Under the pieces are notes generated by a model. It was not told where the DNA came from. It saw nothing but the letters and a program-made list of their open reading frames with translations, and did not search any database. Positions 11,203 through 28,339 of a stretch of 64,000 nt of DNA are shown here, one piece after another. Position numbers and translations under genes: made by a program. The stretch comes from Venturia oleaginea (lineage: Eukaryota; Ascomycota; Dothideomycetes; Venturiales; Venturiaceae), in NCBI GenBank assembly GCA_013176395.1, contig JABMLP010000024.1, positions 310,001 to 374,000 on the forward strand. Direction: 5' to 3'. Numbering within the stretch: position 1 is the stretch's first letter; every line of letters starts with the position of its first letter.

Positions 11203-13015
11203 ATGTCCAACTTAGTCGTTGTGAGTGTCCCTTGTTCCGTCGGCACCGTGTAGGATGAGCGGCGTCGTTACTCTTCTGTCGGAACCGTCGCTGACAAGCT
11301 GTGTGCAAAACAGGGTTCCATCTATGAGACGATCATCAATAGAATCGTCGCCGAGGCTCAGAATGACTTCGAGGAGGCAGGCTTGGAGCAGGAGACACTG
11401 CAAGAGTTGAAACAGGTAGGCGACAGTTGCCCGGCATCGGTCGCAATCACTCTGCTTTTCTGCATCTCAGCAACTCACTTTATCTCTCTTTCTTCATACC
11501 TTTGATCGCGCAGGATTTGCGTGGCCTACATCACTCATATATGAGCGATATGGCCGCCTGGGCTGCGTTGGGGCGAAGACCAGCGAAAGCGGGGTGGGCT
11601 GGGTCTGCCTTTCGATTTTCGCAGCGGGAGCCGCCTGTATTTGAAAGCCATTGCTTTATACCCTCTCCGCAGTCTCTGTCCGACGCTAATCCTCTTCCGT
11701 CATATCACACTGTCACATGACTATCCTTGCTGCCTTTTTTTCCTTTTCCTTTTGCTGTTCATCTCCCCTTCAGCACTAATTCTGAACGAAAAATCTTGCT
11801 AATTGCTATCGCGCTGTAGAAATGGCAGTCCAACATCACAGCCATGCACATCGCAAATTGCCCTTGGGATCCTTCGCCGCCTCCACAGCAAGTTGCAAAC
11901 CCGCCGACCCTGCCGTCAAATGTCAAGTCCGAAGGGTATAAGCCGGAAGCATATAAAGGCGAGTATAAGCAGCAGGAGTACAAGCCCGAGTCCAACGGTC
12001 TTCCCAACCACCAACAGCATGCTCACAATGGCCCCCCTGCTGAGCCGCGCATCAAGCAAGAGAGACATGATGGAGTTATGCCGCCTTATCAGCAGCAACA
12101 ACATCAGCAGCATCAGGGCAGCTTGAACCCCATGTATGCCCAACAGCGCTCCCAGCAGCTTCTCCAGCAGCAGTTCGGTAGCCAAGCCAATGCTTCCATC
12201 CAGGCACAGCAGCGAGCTCAGGGTATTGCTTTGCCTCAACAGCACCACCACCAGCATCAACAACATCAGCAGCATCAACAACATCAGCAATATCAGCACC
12301 ATCAGCAGCAGCAGCAGCAGCAATACCAACAGCGACCTACTCACATCCAGTTACCCGGTCAGCGTCCACCTCAGCCGCAGCCTCATGCCCATCAGCCATC
12401 GAACCAAGGTCCTCCCCAGACTGACGGCGCTGGAGATTTCCAGGTAGAGTGGGTGGCTATGATTGCCGAACGTCGTGGGCGCTCCAATGAGGATCGTCTT
12501 ACTGCCGATAATGCATTCCATGCGTATCTCGAGCAAGCAGCAGCCGAGTCAGAAAATGGTATCATGATGCCACTCAACGAACACCCTAGCGTAAAGAAGA
12601 ACCTGCGTGGTAAGCGCGAACAATTGCCAGTACGCAGCATTGGAGGATCATCTACCGCATCCCGGCCAATAGCACAGTTCGATGGCGGAGACGATGATGA
12701 GGATGCGAAGCCAAAGATCGAAGCTGACGAAGATGCTATCAACTCGGATCTGGATGATTCCGAGGACGAGCTGGAGAACCCTGACCAGGATGACCAGGAA
12801 GGCGGCAACGTAGGCGAGACCATTTTGTGCACATATGACAAAGTGCAGCGTGTCAAGAACAAGGTGAATTGATTTATTTTCCCCTGTCATTAATAAACAG
12901 ACATGAGCTTACATAAGGGAACAACAAGTGGAAGTGCGTTCTCAAGGATGGAATCCTCACAACCGGTGGCAAAGAATTCGTTTTCCACAAGGCGACGGGC
13001 GAGTTCGAGTGGTAA
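11203..13015 (+). CDS. TOA1: TFIIA large (alpha/beta) subunit
   Basis: General transcription factor that stabilises TBP on the TATA box. Four exons: 11203-11220, 11314-11415, 11820-12863 and 12929-13015 (416 aa). The N-terminal four-helix part reads MSNLVVGSIYETIINRIV, then DFEEAGLEQETLQELKQ and, after splicing, KWQSNITAMHIANCPWDP, the TFIIA-alpha signature. The middle is a long spacer with a Gln/His tract (about 12225-12330). An acidic stretch (DEDAINSDLDDSEDELENPDQDD) precedes the conserved C-terminal beta-barrel strands LCTYDKVQRVKNKWKCVLKDG and FHKATGEFEW. Intron 2 (404 nt) is unusually long for this locus. Confidence 0.95.
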
Positions 13016-14086
13016 ATGACCAATGATCGACGACAATGAGTAACAACGATATCCTATCTTTTTCCAAAAACAGCACTACGCCTACCTTTCCCTTTTCATC
13101 TTTTACATCTCTGTACCATTATCGACACTCGAAGCACAAGCTTTCACCACAAAACACGGCGATATGGGTGCCTATGCTAGCTATCTGCTTTTTGGCGTTT
13201 GCAAGGCGTCTCTTCTTTTCTAGCACATGGTGGCTAAACAAGACTTTCTTTGATCAAGGCGGACTGGACTGGATGACGATGGAAGAAAGTGCGGGAGTTA
13301 ATGCAGGGTATATGGCAGATTATTCACGGGGAAGGAACAGAGGAAGGAATTTGATATAGGCAACTTGCGCCAGGATCGAGATAAGAAGAGCGAGTGCATT
13401 CGTCTTAATCGAAAAAAAAAGAGCGGGATTATTTTTGGAGTTGTACTTGACTTGCATGCGTTTGCGTTTGGATATCATGAATATTGAGGTCCTCTGGGGA
13501 TGGGCCTTGAAGAACAGAATGACATGCATGGGATTGCGAGGAAGCGTGCGTGGGAACCATGGGTTTACAATTATTTTCCTCTTCTTCTTCTTCTTCTTCT
13601 TTCTTGTTTGATTAGACGTGTACGTATTGAAATCAGGACTGCTTTTTATGGCCACTTCTTTGTATTGATCGTGTTGTATATTCTGGCTGTTCATTGTTTG
13701 TGATGGACCATTGGCTGCTCAACACTCTCCCCTGTTAAAACACCTACATCTACCTGCCTGTGTCGACTGGCACAGGGAAAGACTCGACTCAAAATCGAGC
13801 GATGTGATGAAGCAGGAGACTTGGTTCTCCGGGTGATCTGTTGAACATATTTCGTCCCTAGGGTCACGACGAACGATCATGTGAGGCAGTCACTTGTTTC
13901 ATGCGATCTATTTTCCCTCGCTAACCTTTACATAGAAGCATAGCTTACATACAAAGTGTCTCTGGTATGATGTACATGTCTATGCCTTCACAACTCATCT
14001 CCCAAATATCATAGCCATGCCATGCCCTCCAACACAACCAAACTGGACGTCAAACACCTCGCTAACCCTGCCTCCAACCCAAATCA
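13016..14086. other. Intergenic between convergent TOA1 and DUF1769 gene
   Basis: About 1 kb that is the 3' flank of both genes. It includes a CTT-rich run near 13580-13600. The frames found here are short, start with non-ATG codons or are low complexity. No gene is supported. Confidence 0.55.
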
Positions 14087-15451
14087 TCACTGGCTCATCT
14101 TCGCATCATAAAATTCTTCATCAGGACTTTGTGCACCACCACCCTCCTCTGAATTCAACATGGATGTTATTTTCTGCGTACTGGGCATTTGTGTTTCGTG
14201 ACGAGTGTCTGGTCCGTATTGGAAACCTGGGGTTGAGGGTTGATATCCCGGTACTGCTTGGGCTAGGTTTTGTTGGTGGGCCAGCGCTTTTTGGAAAGTT
14301 GTTGAGTCTTTTTGGTAGGCTAGTGGAGGAGGGTGGGTTGTTGGTGTTGGTGGCTGAGGGTTTTTTGCTCTGGAGTTCGTTGTTTGCTGTTGTGAATGAG
14401 CTTGTGGTGGTTGAATTGGGAACTGAGATTCTTGCGACTTGGTGGTTTGTTTTTCGCCTGGTGTAGTGTCCATCGTTGGTTCCACAGACGCCTCTCTACT
14501 AGATCCCCTGTTCCTCTCATCTTCTTCTTGTAAAGCTGGTGCTACGTCATCTCCAAAGAGCAGAGTAATATTCACAACGAAATAGACCTCATTACTCCGT
14601 CGATTCTTGAACACATATCTCAGAATATGCGTCTTGTCGTTGATGTATTTGATGACCTTCAATGAAAACCCGGGCAGCCTCAAAGCAAACTTATTGAAGT
14701 CAATATATGGATTGAAGAAATCAGCAAGGTAAAGGCGATCCTTCTCAAAAACACCGAATTTAGCCCTGTTCTCCTCGTTCATAAAGTATTTCCGTCGTTT
14801 TTCGCTATTATCTGGCATACCAGAGGCTTCTCGAACCTGCTGTCCGGAGCCATCGGCGCCTTCTTCCAGCGGTGCCAATTCTGCAGGGTGAGGGATATCC
14901 CTCTGTTCTTCTTGCGATAATTTCTCACCAATGCGGAGTTTGAAGAAACCATCCAACGCGGGTGACCACAACCAAGGTTCATCAGCGTAAGCATCAACAT
15001 CCATAGCAGGATCAATCACTTTCTTGACAATTTCGAGAGCGTAATTGAATCCAGGTGGAAGGCGATCCCTAACAGGATGATCGAAATCATTGCCCCAAGC
15101 AGCGTGAACAGCGTCCAAATCCTTCTTTGGCACGAACGAGAATCCTATCGAGTATTGATCTTTGCTGTGCATCGAGTGATCAAAGTACGGTGAGTGTGAA
15201 GATGAGGTGCGCGGGAGACCATTGTATCCTCGAATTCTGACCTTGAGTTTTGTCATCATAAACTCGTTCTCGAAGGCCGTTGGTGTTTCGCTGTTTACGG
15301 GTACGTATTGATGCGTCGATAAGTCGTAGGAAGGCCCTGCAGATATGCGAAGGATGTACTTTTCTCCATATCCTTCGGGACTACTGTCACTGTCGTCGTC
15401 CGGCGTGCTCATCATCGCGTTGACAGCTTTGTTCTTGAGATGTGAAACCAT
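14087..15451 (-). CDS. DUF1769 (UPF0590-like) protein of unknown function
   Basis: A single-exon gene of 454 codons. Residues about 25-320 match the fungal DUF1769 pattern: KYILRISAGPSYDLSTHQYV, MTKLKVRIRGYNGLP, a stretch ending YSIGFSFVPK, then FDHPVRDRLPPGFNYAL and WLWSPALDGF. A hydrophobic beta-rich portion follows (ILRYVFKNRRSNEVYFVVNITLLFG). The last 130 residues are Gln/Pro/Ser-rich and look disordered. The family is conserved in fungi without an established role. No signal peptide or clear membrane anchor is present. Its 5' leader/promoter carries a GATGAGAA-type repeat. Confidence 0.8.
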   Translation of the reverse strand: MVSHLKNKAVNAMMSTPDDDSDSSPEGYGEKYILRISAGPSYDLSTHQYVPVNSETPTAFENEFMMTKLKVRIRGYNGLPRTSSSHSPYFDHSMHSKDQYSIGFSFVPKKDLDAVHAAWGNDFDHPVRDRLPPGFNYALEIVKKVIDPAMDVDAYADEPWLWSPALDGFFKLRIGEKLSQEEQRDIPHPAELAPLEEGADGSGQQVREASGMPDNSEKRRKYFMNEENRAKFGVFEKDRLYLADFFNPYIDFNKFALRLPGFSLKVIKYINDKTHILRYVFKNRRSNEVYFVVNITLLFGDDVAPALQEEDERNRGSSREASVEPTMDTTPGEKQTTKSQESQFPIQPPQAHSQQQTTNSRAKNPQPPTPTTHPPPLAYQKDSTTFQKALAHQQNLAQAVPGYQPSTPGFQYGPDTRHETQMPSTQKITSMLNSEEGGGAQSPDEEFYDAKMSQ

Positions 15452-15502
15452 GGCGGATGAGTTGATGGAGATAGCTCAAGATGGAAGGGAAGACACTCTA
15501 CT

Positions 15503-15622
15503 TGATGAGAAGTGATGAGAAGTGATGAGAAGTTATGAGAAGATGAGAAGATGAGAAGATGAGAAGATGAGAAGATGAGAAGTAATAAGAAGATGAGAAG
15601 TGATGAGAAGAATGGAAGATGA
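15503..15622. repeat. GATGAGAA-type short tandem repeat
   Basis: About 120 bases of imperfect 7-12 bp units built from GATGAGAA / GTGATGAGAA, starting about 50 bases upstream of the DUF1769 start codon. On the gene strand this is a CT-rich (TTCTCATC) tract, as in fungal promoters and leaders. Confidence 0.85.
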
Positions 15623-16581
15623 GTGGGAAGAATCAAAGATGATTGCCTCGTAGTCAGGTCGAGTAGTGCTTTCTTTCTTGATGGAGGATGTCCATCCGCT
15701 AATAAGGGCATGACGAAGCTCATTGTCACTGGACTGTCACTCGCGTCGAGCAATTGGGCAGGTGCAAGTGTACCTTCTGTGGAGGCTAATGACGTGGGCT
15801 TGCAATTGGGCGTCGAGGAAAACTTCACATGTTACCTTCACCTTGAAGACAGGGTGCTACTCCAGAAATCACCTCAGCGTCGTTGTTTGGTGGTTACAAA
15901 ATGTACTGGTCATAGCCGTGAAAAAGATCGGCACCCGGGGTCTCGGAGGAAGGATCGGACGAAGGTGCTCTAGCTCCGAGATGCTCGGCTTTATAATTTG
16001 CCTGTAGATGCCCGGGGCTCATAGTTCTGGTATACGCAAAGTTGCAATTTATACAAAGACCAGATCGAGCATACTCAATTCTGCAGCATCTCATGGTCGA
16101 TAGGTCAGGGATTTCCCCTCAGCCTATCCAGAAGATGTAATCGTGTCAGCGAGGTACTGGCAGGACGATTAATCATGTAGAACGCATCACTGCGTTTCAA
16201 TTGCATGTACTAAAGCAAACCTTCGCATCGATACCTCCACCACCGCATTCCCACGAAGAATCTATTGGGCAACCGAGCAAAGGAATAATGAACAACGCAC
16301 CCACGCAAAACAGAAATGCAAGCCCACCCCCTAAGAACATGATTACAAAATACCCATGAAAAGAAAAGCAAACGCCTCGTAACCATATAATGAAGACAGG
16401 CCCAATGCAAAGCAAAGCTGTTCTTTTTGGTCTTTTAAAAAGAATATCGCGTGATGGTGTTACAGGTGCTGAAATTCGGAAATTTTGTAGTGGTCGAACG
16501 ACATCATTCGAACCAGAGTCCCAATCGAGCATTTTCCAGCCCACAAGAGAAGCTTTCCCTATTTCACATCCCATGTCCTAC
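15623..16581. other. Intergenic between DUF1769 promoter and RPB1 3' end
   Basis: Upstream region of DUF1769 and 3' flank of RPB1. Frames at 15623-16007 and 16197-16574 have no family resemblance. Nothing supported. Confidence 0.55.
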
Positions 16582-22562
<5,981 letters not shown>

Positions 22563-23319
22563 GATTGCGGTAGTTGAGGAGCCTCTCGATTAATCGATGC
22601 AAAGCACGTCAACCAAGCACCTTTGGTCTTGTTTTTGATGTGTATATGTTCTACGATGATGGCTCTACTTTCAGTGAGCCAGGCTTTGTCCTTGCTCGTG
22701 AGTTGACGATGGCCGTTTGCGGCCTTTTGCGGCCTTTCACGCGCCCTTGTCCGACCAATTCCAGAACCTCCAGCACTCCCGTTTCCACTAGCAATAGCAA
22801 TATCGCGTGCTCTCAGCGTTCTATTGAAGTATGATATGGATGGAATGCGATGGGCGCAATGCGCGCTGCCCTCGCTGGCCGCCAAAGCGGAGGGCCTCGA
22901 AGTGGAGAAATCGCGGACACAGGAGGGTGTTGGTGGCAGTCTCGGGACTCTGGATATCGCGGGGTACTTTTCAGAGAGTGCCTGCTTGACACTTGCTCTT
23001 CGGAGATGGTTTGGATGGGTTGTGGGTAGTGGTGATGTGGTAGTGTGAGAAGTGCAGATGAAGCGAAACAGTCGTCGAGAAGTGAATCTCCCTACTATGT
23101 TAAACCAGGGTAGCGTGGCGAAACAGCCGCAAGGCAACACGAGCTTGAGGCAGCACAAGCTTAAGGCAACACAAGCTTAAGGCAACACAAGCTTAAGGCA
23201 ACACGAGCCTCGGGCAAACGCTCTCACTCTCGCAATGTCTCTCGAAATGCTCCGAAGATGAAGCCTGATAGGGATGGATCGAGACTGTCACTAGCCCAAA
23301 CACCACCAGTACGAATAAC
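22563..23319. other. Divergent promoter region of RPB1 and SWD1
   Basis: 757 bases between two start codons. It holds a 16-bp tandem repeat (separate entry). A 227-codon antisense frame (22475-23158) begins in this region and overlaps RPB1 exon 1; it is low complexity and not supported as a gene. Confidence 0.6.
23132..23213. repeat. 16-bp tandem repeat, about five units
   Basis: Units of AGGCAACACAAGCTTA repeated head to tail. The three central copies are identical or nearly so, and the outer copies have CACGAGC variants. It lies 107-188 bases upstream of the SWD1 start codon. Confidence 0.85.
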
Positions 23320-24842
23320 ATGAACCTCAAGCTCGTCGACCCCTTCGTGCTTGCGCAAGACTGTCCGGAGTCCATCACTGGCAGCCTGCGTACGTGACTA
23401 CCTCGACCTACCTCTCAATCTCACCAGAGACGCTTTACTTATTTTGCATTTCAGGCAGCGGCCACGGCACATGCATCCGCTTCAGCCACCGCGGTGACCT
23501 TCTCGCCTCTGGCCGCCTAGATGGCACCGTCGCCATATTCGATATTGAGACGAACGGCGTAGCGCGCAAGCTCCGAGGACACACTGCGCAGATCCAGTCC
23601 CTCAGCTGGTCCTCCAACGACCGCTATATCCTCACGGCATCACAAGATTGGAAAGCCGTGCTCTGGGACCTGAAAGATGGTTCTAGAGTCCGGACGGTGC
23701 GGTTTGAAGCGCCTGTCTTCATAGCAGAGCTACACCCCAAGAACCACCTCGTTTTCGTCGCCGCCTTATTCGAGGAACAGCCTATGCTTGTCGACATATC
23801 CACATCGAACCCAGTCAAACGCCCGCTTCCTTCGGCACCGCGCAGGGCCGAGGACGAACTCTCGGAGAAGCAAGCAGCGCAAGATGCCAAAATCACCACT
23901 ACAGTCGCATGCTTCACAGCATCTGGCCATCACATCATTGCTGGAACAAACAAAGGCTGGATCAACATAATTGACAGCACAACATGCCAGACCCTCTACT
24001 CGAATCGTTTGACCAACAGCATCATCATCTTGATCCGTGCTACTGCAACAGGTCGCGATCTGGTCATAAACAGCAGTGATCGTATAATCCGCACACTGCG
24101 GATACCAGACCTCAACGATCCTTCTCTGGACTGGGAATCCATGGAGCTAGAACTGGAACACAAATTCCAAGATCTGGTCAATCGCCTGTCGTGGAACTAT
24201 GCTACTTTCTCCAATGGAAATGGCGACTACGTCTGCGCCTCAACTTACATGAATCACGACATCTATGTATGGGAGAGATCACATGGGTCACTGGTGAAGA
24301 TTCTAGAAGGACCAAGGGAAGAGTTATCAGCCGTGGACTGGCATCCACACCGACCATTCGTTGCGGCTGTAGGCGTAGAAGCAGGAAGGGTATTTCTCTG
24401 GACAATCCTCACCCCACAGCGTTGGTCCGCATTAGCTCCTGATTTCATGGAAGTGGAAGAGAATGTCGAATACGAAGAACACGAGGACGAATTCGATATC
24501 CAGCCCGCGGAGGAATTGGACAAGAGGCGTGCCGACGCTGAAGACGAAGAGGTGGATGTGCTTACGGTTGAACCAACAAAGGGCGCGGAATGGTACGAGC
24601 CAGGTGATTTCAAGATGCCCGTCATCTTCGACATTGACGGCAGTGATAGCGAGGACGATATCATTGCAATAGGAGTTGGCGAGTTTAGGCGGAAGAACGC
24701 TGGGCAAGATTGGTCGGTCGATCCTACAGGGACGGCTGTGAGAGAAGCTGTTGCAAATGCCAGTGGAGATGAGAGAAAGGCGAATGGGAGCAGTAGTCGA
24801 TCGGGTAGCCATAGCGCTGCCAAAAGAAGACGCGCAGAGTAG
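23320..24842 (+). CDS. SWD1: SWD1/RBBP5-type WD40 subunit of the Set1 (COMPASS) complex
   Basis: Scaffold subunit of the histone H3K4 methyltransferase complex. Two exons: 23320-23389 and 23455-24842 (485 aa). The N-terminus MNLKLVDPFVLAQDCPES is the family start. It joins across a 65-nt intron to RSGHGTCIRFSHRGDLLASG, the first WD40 blade. Further blades read IFDIETNGVARKLRGH, IQSLSWSSNDRYILTAS, DWKAVLWDLKDG and so on to WHPHRPFVAAVG. The C-terminal 120 residues are acidic (EENVEYEEHEDEFDIQPAEELDKR) and end in a basic KRRRAE, probably nuclear. The start was moved upstream of the first in-frame ATG in exon 2 because the upstream exon restores the conserved N-terminus. Confidence 0.94.
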
Positions 24843-25416
24843 CGCTGAAGTCACTCAATGACAGATACCCAAACCAATCATATTTCCTGGAATTTCTCTA
24901 CTTGTGCCTGTTGGCTATTTCCATCAAGCTTCGTAAAGTTCTAAGCCATTCGCAAATGATCTGTCACCAACACTTGGAAGTTAGCAACTTTAAATCTTGT
25001 CGAGACTCGAGAACAGTCGGGGGGAATGGAATGGTCTCATTGTTATCAACCCTGGACATGAAATTGTGGGGAATAACTGATGTGTTGCGAATCCCATTCC
25101 TACTCTCACTTGAGTGCCAACTTGCTATAGCCCTTTCCTAGGTTGTAAAGGATTAATATTAAAAAGGGTAGGAGATGAGAAGGATGGAACAGTCCAAGGA
25201 ACATGATACGTCTGAAATCGCGAAATCCCCGATTCGACATAAATAGAGTGAGGATTCCATTACTCTAAATAGAAATCATCATTCTCCTCCACACTCCGAC
25301 CAAAAAGCTTTTGCGCTGCCGCCCGTGCCATGCTGGAGGTACATAGTTTACATGATATTTCTACATTTGTGATTTCAAGATGGCTTCCGTCTACTTTTTC
25401 TTCAATCGCATTGCCA
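24843..25416. other. Intergenic between convergent SWD1 and MIA40
   Basis: 3' flanks of both genes. A short frame (24902-25141) has no family match. Nothing else is seen. Confidence 0.6.
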
Positions 25417-26527
25417 TTATCTCGCATCGTGGGCAGCTCTTGGGACCAAGTGTTCGCTCTCGCTTGTGGGTCTGTGGTCTTTCTTTACTTGCTCGGTAGC
25501 AGCTTTGGCTTTCTCGGCTTTGCTTGAGGGTGATGGGTCTTCTCGCTTTGTTGCTGGGGCTGGTTCTTCTCGTTTCGCTACTGGTGCTGGTTCGTCCCGT
25601 TTGGTCGCTGGGGCTGAAGATTGTTCAGATTGGGAGACTGGCTTGGGTAGAGGCGATGCCTCATGAGAAGATGCAGCAACCGGAGTCTTCTCTCCACCTT
25701 CTCCTCTCTGAGACTCCTCCTCATCATCCTCCAACTCGGCACCATAAATATCGGGATGTGCCCTAAAGCAATCCTGCATATGCCTGTTCCAAATTAGCAT
25801 CCTCAATTCCACATCACAAGATCCATATGCCAACTTACTTAAACTTATCAATGCAATCCACCCCCTTCGGTTCCTCCTTCGAGAAAACGAAGCAACTAAA
25901 TGCCTCCTTGAAATCAGGTCCACAAGGTCCATCAGCCATTCCACCAAGACAAGGACAATCCCAATTAATCTCTCCCGTCTCCTCATTAAACGCACCCTGT
26001 TGTCCTGCCTCCGCCTCTAACTCTTCCGGCGAGCCAGGTGCTACACCGCCCTCTCCCAGTGGTCCGTTAGACGTAGGCGCGTCCTTGACATCCGCATACA
26101 CAGATTTCTCCTTAGCCAAAGCTTCCCGTTCTTTCCGTTGCGCAGCAATCGAGTCTATCGTCTGGAGTGGTTCAGCATCATAGTGTGACTCGGGTGGGTG
26201 GTTATAATCTATCCATTCCCATAATTAGTTCCTATCTTTTTCACAAGAAATAACAGACTTGACAGAGTGTGTATATATAAAGTGGCAAGACATACTCGTA
26301 GGCTCTTCCGCAAACACATTCGTCGTATTGTACCAGTATATGATTCCACCAGCAGCTAGCCATCTCAAGGCAGCACTCTTCCAACTCCTCGACGTCTTGT
26401 GTGGTGGCGCTGTAGTGAGGGTTCGAGCTCCGAGTGTGCGCGCTCCGAGCTGGCGAGGTACGAGTAGCGATGTCGGGGTGGCTCTCGTCGTTGCGCGAAG
26501 AAGCGTCCTCGCTGCCGGTCGATACAT
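25417..26527 (-). CDS. MIA40: Mitochondrial intermembrane-space import oxidoreductase MIA40
   Basis: Disulfide relay receptor that oxidises small cysteine-motif proteins entering the intermembrane space (with Erv1). Exons 26527-26296, 26208-25839 and 25783-25417 (322 aa). The N-terminus is Arg/Thr-rich and presequence-like, followed by a membrane anchor [16 protein letters not shown]. The redox centre CPC is at residues 162-164 (WDCPCLGG). Twin CX9C pairs follow ([11 protein letters not shown] and CIDKFKHMQDC, the second formed across intron 2), then [12 protein letters not shown]. The tail beyond residue 225 contains KREEPAP-like repeats and a Lys/Glu-rich end, not needed by the family core. 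The start was set at the ATG giving the presequence, not the longer upstream frame. Confidence 0.95.
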
Positions 26528-27290
26528 TGTGCAGTGTGACAAAGAAAATATGGAGATAGTTATCTCTGTGATCAATTCATGCAAAGGAAGAGATGCGCGA
26601 ATTGACGGGAGCGTCGGTTGGGTATACTTGGAGAAATAACATTTTGTAATCAACGAGGTCACTGGCTTGCCGATCCCGAACATCGCCGCATTTGCGCCTG
26701 CATGAGGATTAATATTTCGAAAAACACATCTTTCTGCGCTTGACTATGGATTATGGACTGATCGAAATTGAGTTAAAGATGACTCCAATCGTAATCCCAT
26801 TTCTACATGAGTTCAAAACACTAGAGATTTGATCATCACATTACCAGATCCTGTTCAAGGTATCCATCCCATTAACTACCTTTCTTTCTTCGGCCACGGT
26901 TTTCAACGCACACCGAGAAGGTTATCCTCGGTGCTAGATCACCTTCTTTAGGTTCTTCTGTTCCTTCCACGTGCCTAAAGCCTCAGGAACACATCGCCAT
27001 AGCTCAGACTCGAATGTCGCCGCCAGCGTGTCGTTTTGGGGAATGAAAACATAGTGGACTTGGTCGGATCGGATTGTGCAAAAGAGAGCCTGATACGGCA
27101 TTGATCATTGTGAACAGATTCAAAATATCGATAGCGCCAGTGCTTGCTGGCCGACTCCCTCAGCAAAAAGGAAAGAAAAAAAAGAGGAGAGCCCATATGT
27201 GCATAGTCTAAAATGAGAAGAGTCTCAAAAACATCTGCCCTGTCAATTCACTTCCTCCTCATTACCTCGTGATTCCCAAATCGATCCTAC
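26528..27290. other. Intergenic between MIA40 and OM14
   Basis: Promoter of MIA40 and 3' flank of OM14, both on the minus strand. A frame at 26975-27196 lacks family similarity. Nothing supported. Confidence 0.6.
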
Positions 27291-27961
27291 CTATTTTTTT
27301 GGTGGGTATTTTTGGAAGAAGTATCTGCGCTGGGTTAGTCGTGTCCTTCAGTACGCGCAATGGAAATACTCACTGGCTGGCGTAGAAATCACCAACAGCA
27401 AACAATCCTACGACACCTACCCATGTAGCGACCACCTTGGCTGAGAGCTCACCAGCAGCATACTTCTTGTACGCACCAACGCCCAATACTGTCCCCAAGA
27501 TACCAACAATCAAACCGTTAGCCAAAATGACTGGGTTGTCTGAATTGGCCTTGATTCTGCTCTCAGCTTTGCTAGCCTTCGCCTTCGCATTATCCTTGAG
27601 CTCTTTTGCCTTTGCTTCTGCCTTCTTCTTGTCTTCCTGGGCTTTGTCGGCGGCTTCGTGCTCCTTACGCTGGGCTTGCGTGTCGGTCTTTACGCTTTGT
27701 GATTGATAGTCCGATGGCACGGAGGAGACGTGAGGGCTATCAACATCGACGAGGGAGGAGATGGAGTCTTCAGTGTTTTCTAGTTCTGCGACTGGTGGGG
27801 CGCGGCTATGTTTGTCAGTGTTGGTTGCGAGGAAGGCTCTTTTACAGTTGCTTACGCCTGAGTAATATTAGCAATAATATATCAAGGATCTTTTCAAATA
27901 AAAGTCTCACCTCTTCTGGTGACTGGGAAGGACCCTTTGCTGCTGCTTCTGCGTACGACAT
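27291..27961 (-). CDS. Mitochondrial outer-membrane protein of the OM14 family, with 2-nt microexon
   Basis: OM14 C-terminal-domain family; in yeast OM14 is an outer-membrane receptor for ribosome-bound NAC. Exons 27961-27911, 27857-27856 (two bases, GC), 27805-27374 and 27324-27291 (172 aa). The N-terminus is MSYAEAAAKGPSQSPEE. It continues as ARAPPVAELENTEDSISSL, an Ala/Lys/Glu-rich coiled region, and the membrane part NPVILANGLIVGILGTVLGV with AYKKYAAGE, AVGDFYASQ and the terminal QYFFQKYPPKK across the last intron. Joining exon 1 directly to exon 3 breaks the frame. The GC microexon, flanked by CTCAG and GTAAGC and giving introns of 53 and 50 nt, restores it. Confidence 0.85.
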
Positions 27962-28339
27962 GGTGAAGCGGTGTGTGAGAGGGAAATGTGGGTGCGATAA
28001 GCTTGGGTGTGCCCAAGAAGATCTTTCAGTTATTGAAGGCGAGCAAAGGAGATGTAATGAGCGCACAAAGGCTTCAAATGCCTCAGGTTTCTATGCTGAT
28101 GGTGTGATTGTTGTTGGTGAGCTGTCTCGCTGCTTCGTGCAGGCGCAGGTGTGGCCGTACGCCGTACCATACTCAAGGCATGAGCCTGGAATGACGTATC
28201 ACAGATCGTTGCTTCTTCGGGAGATTCACAAGATTTACGAACCATGCCCCATGCGCATGAAGACCCTCGTCTCGAGTCGACTAGAAGCTGAAGAAGTCCT
28301 AAAGTCGCTCAAGCCACAAAGATAAGTACACATCACCAC
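27962..28339. other. Intergenic between OM14 and metallo-beta-lactamase-fold gene
   Basis: Promoter of OM14 and 3' flank of the next gene. A long plus-strand frame crossing it (27606-28325) is antisense to OM14 and starts without ATG support. Confidence 0.55.

Noticed and set aside
16197..16574. 125-codon minus-strand frame past the RPB1 stop
   Set aside because: RPB1 ends at 16582 with a proper CTD terminus; this frame has no domain.
27606..28325. 239-codon plus-strand frame
   Set aside because: Antisense to OM14 and its promoter; no family match.
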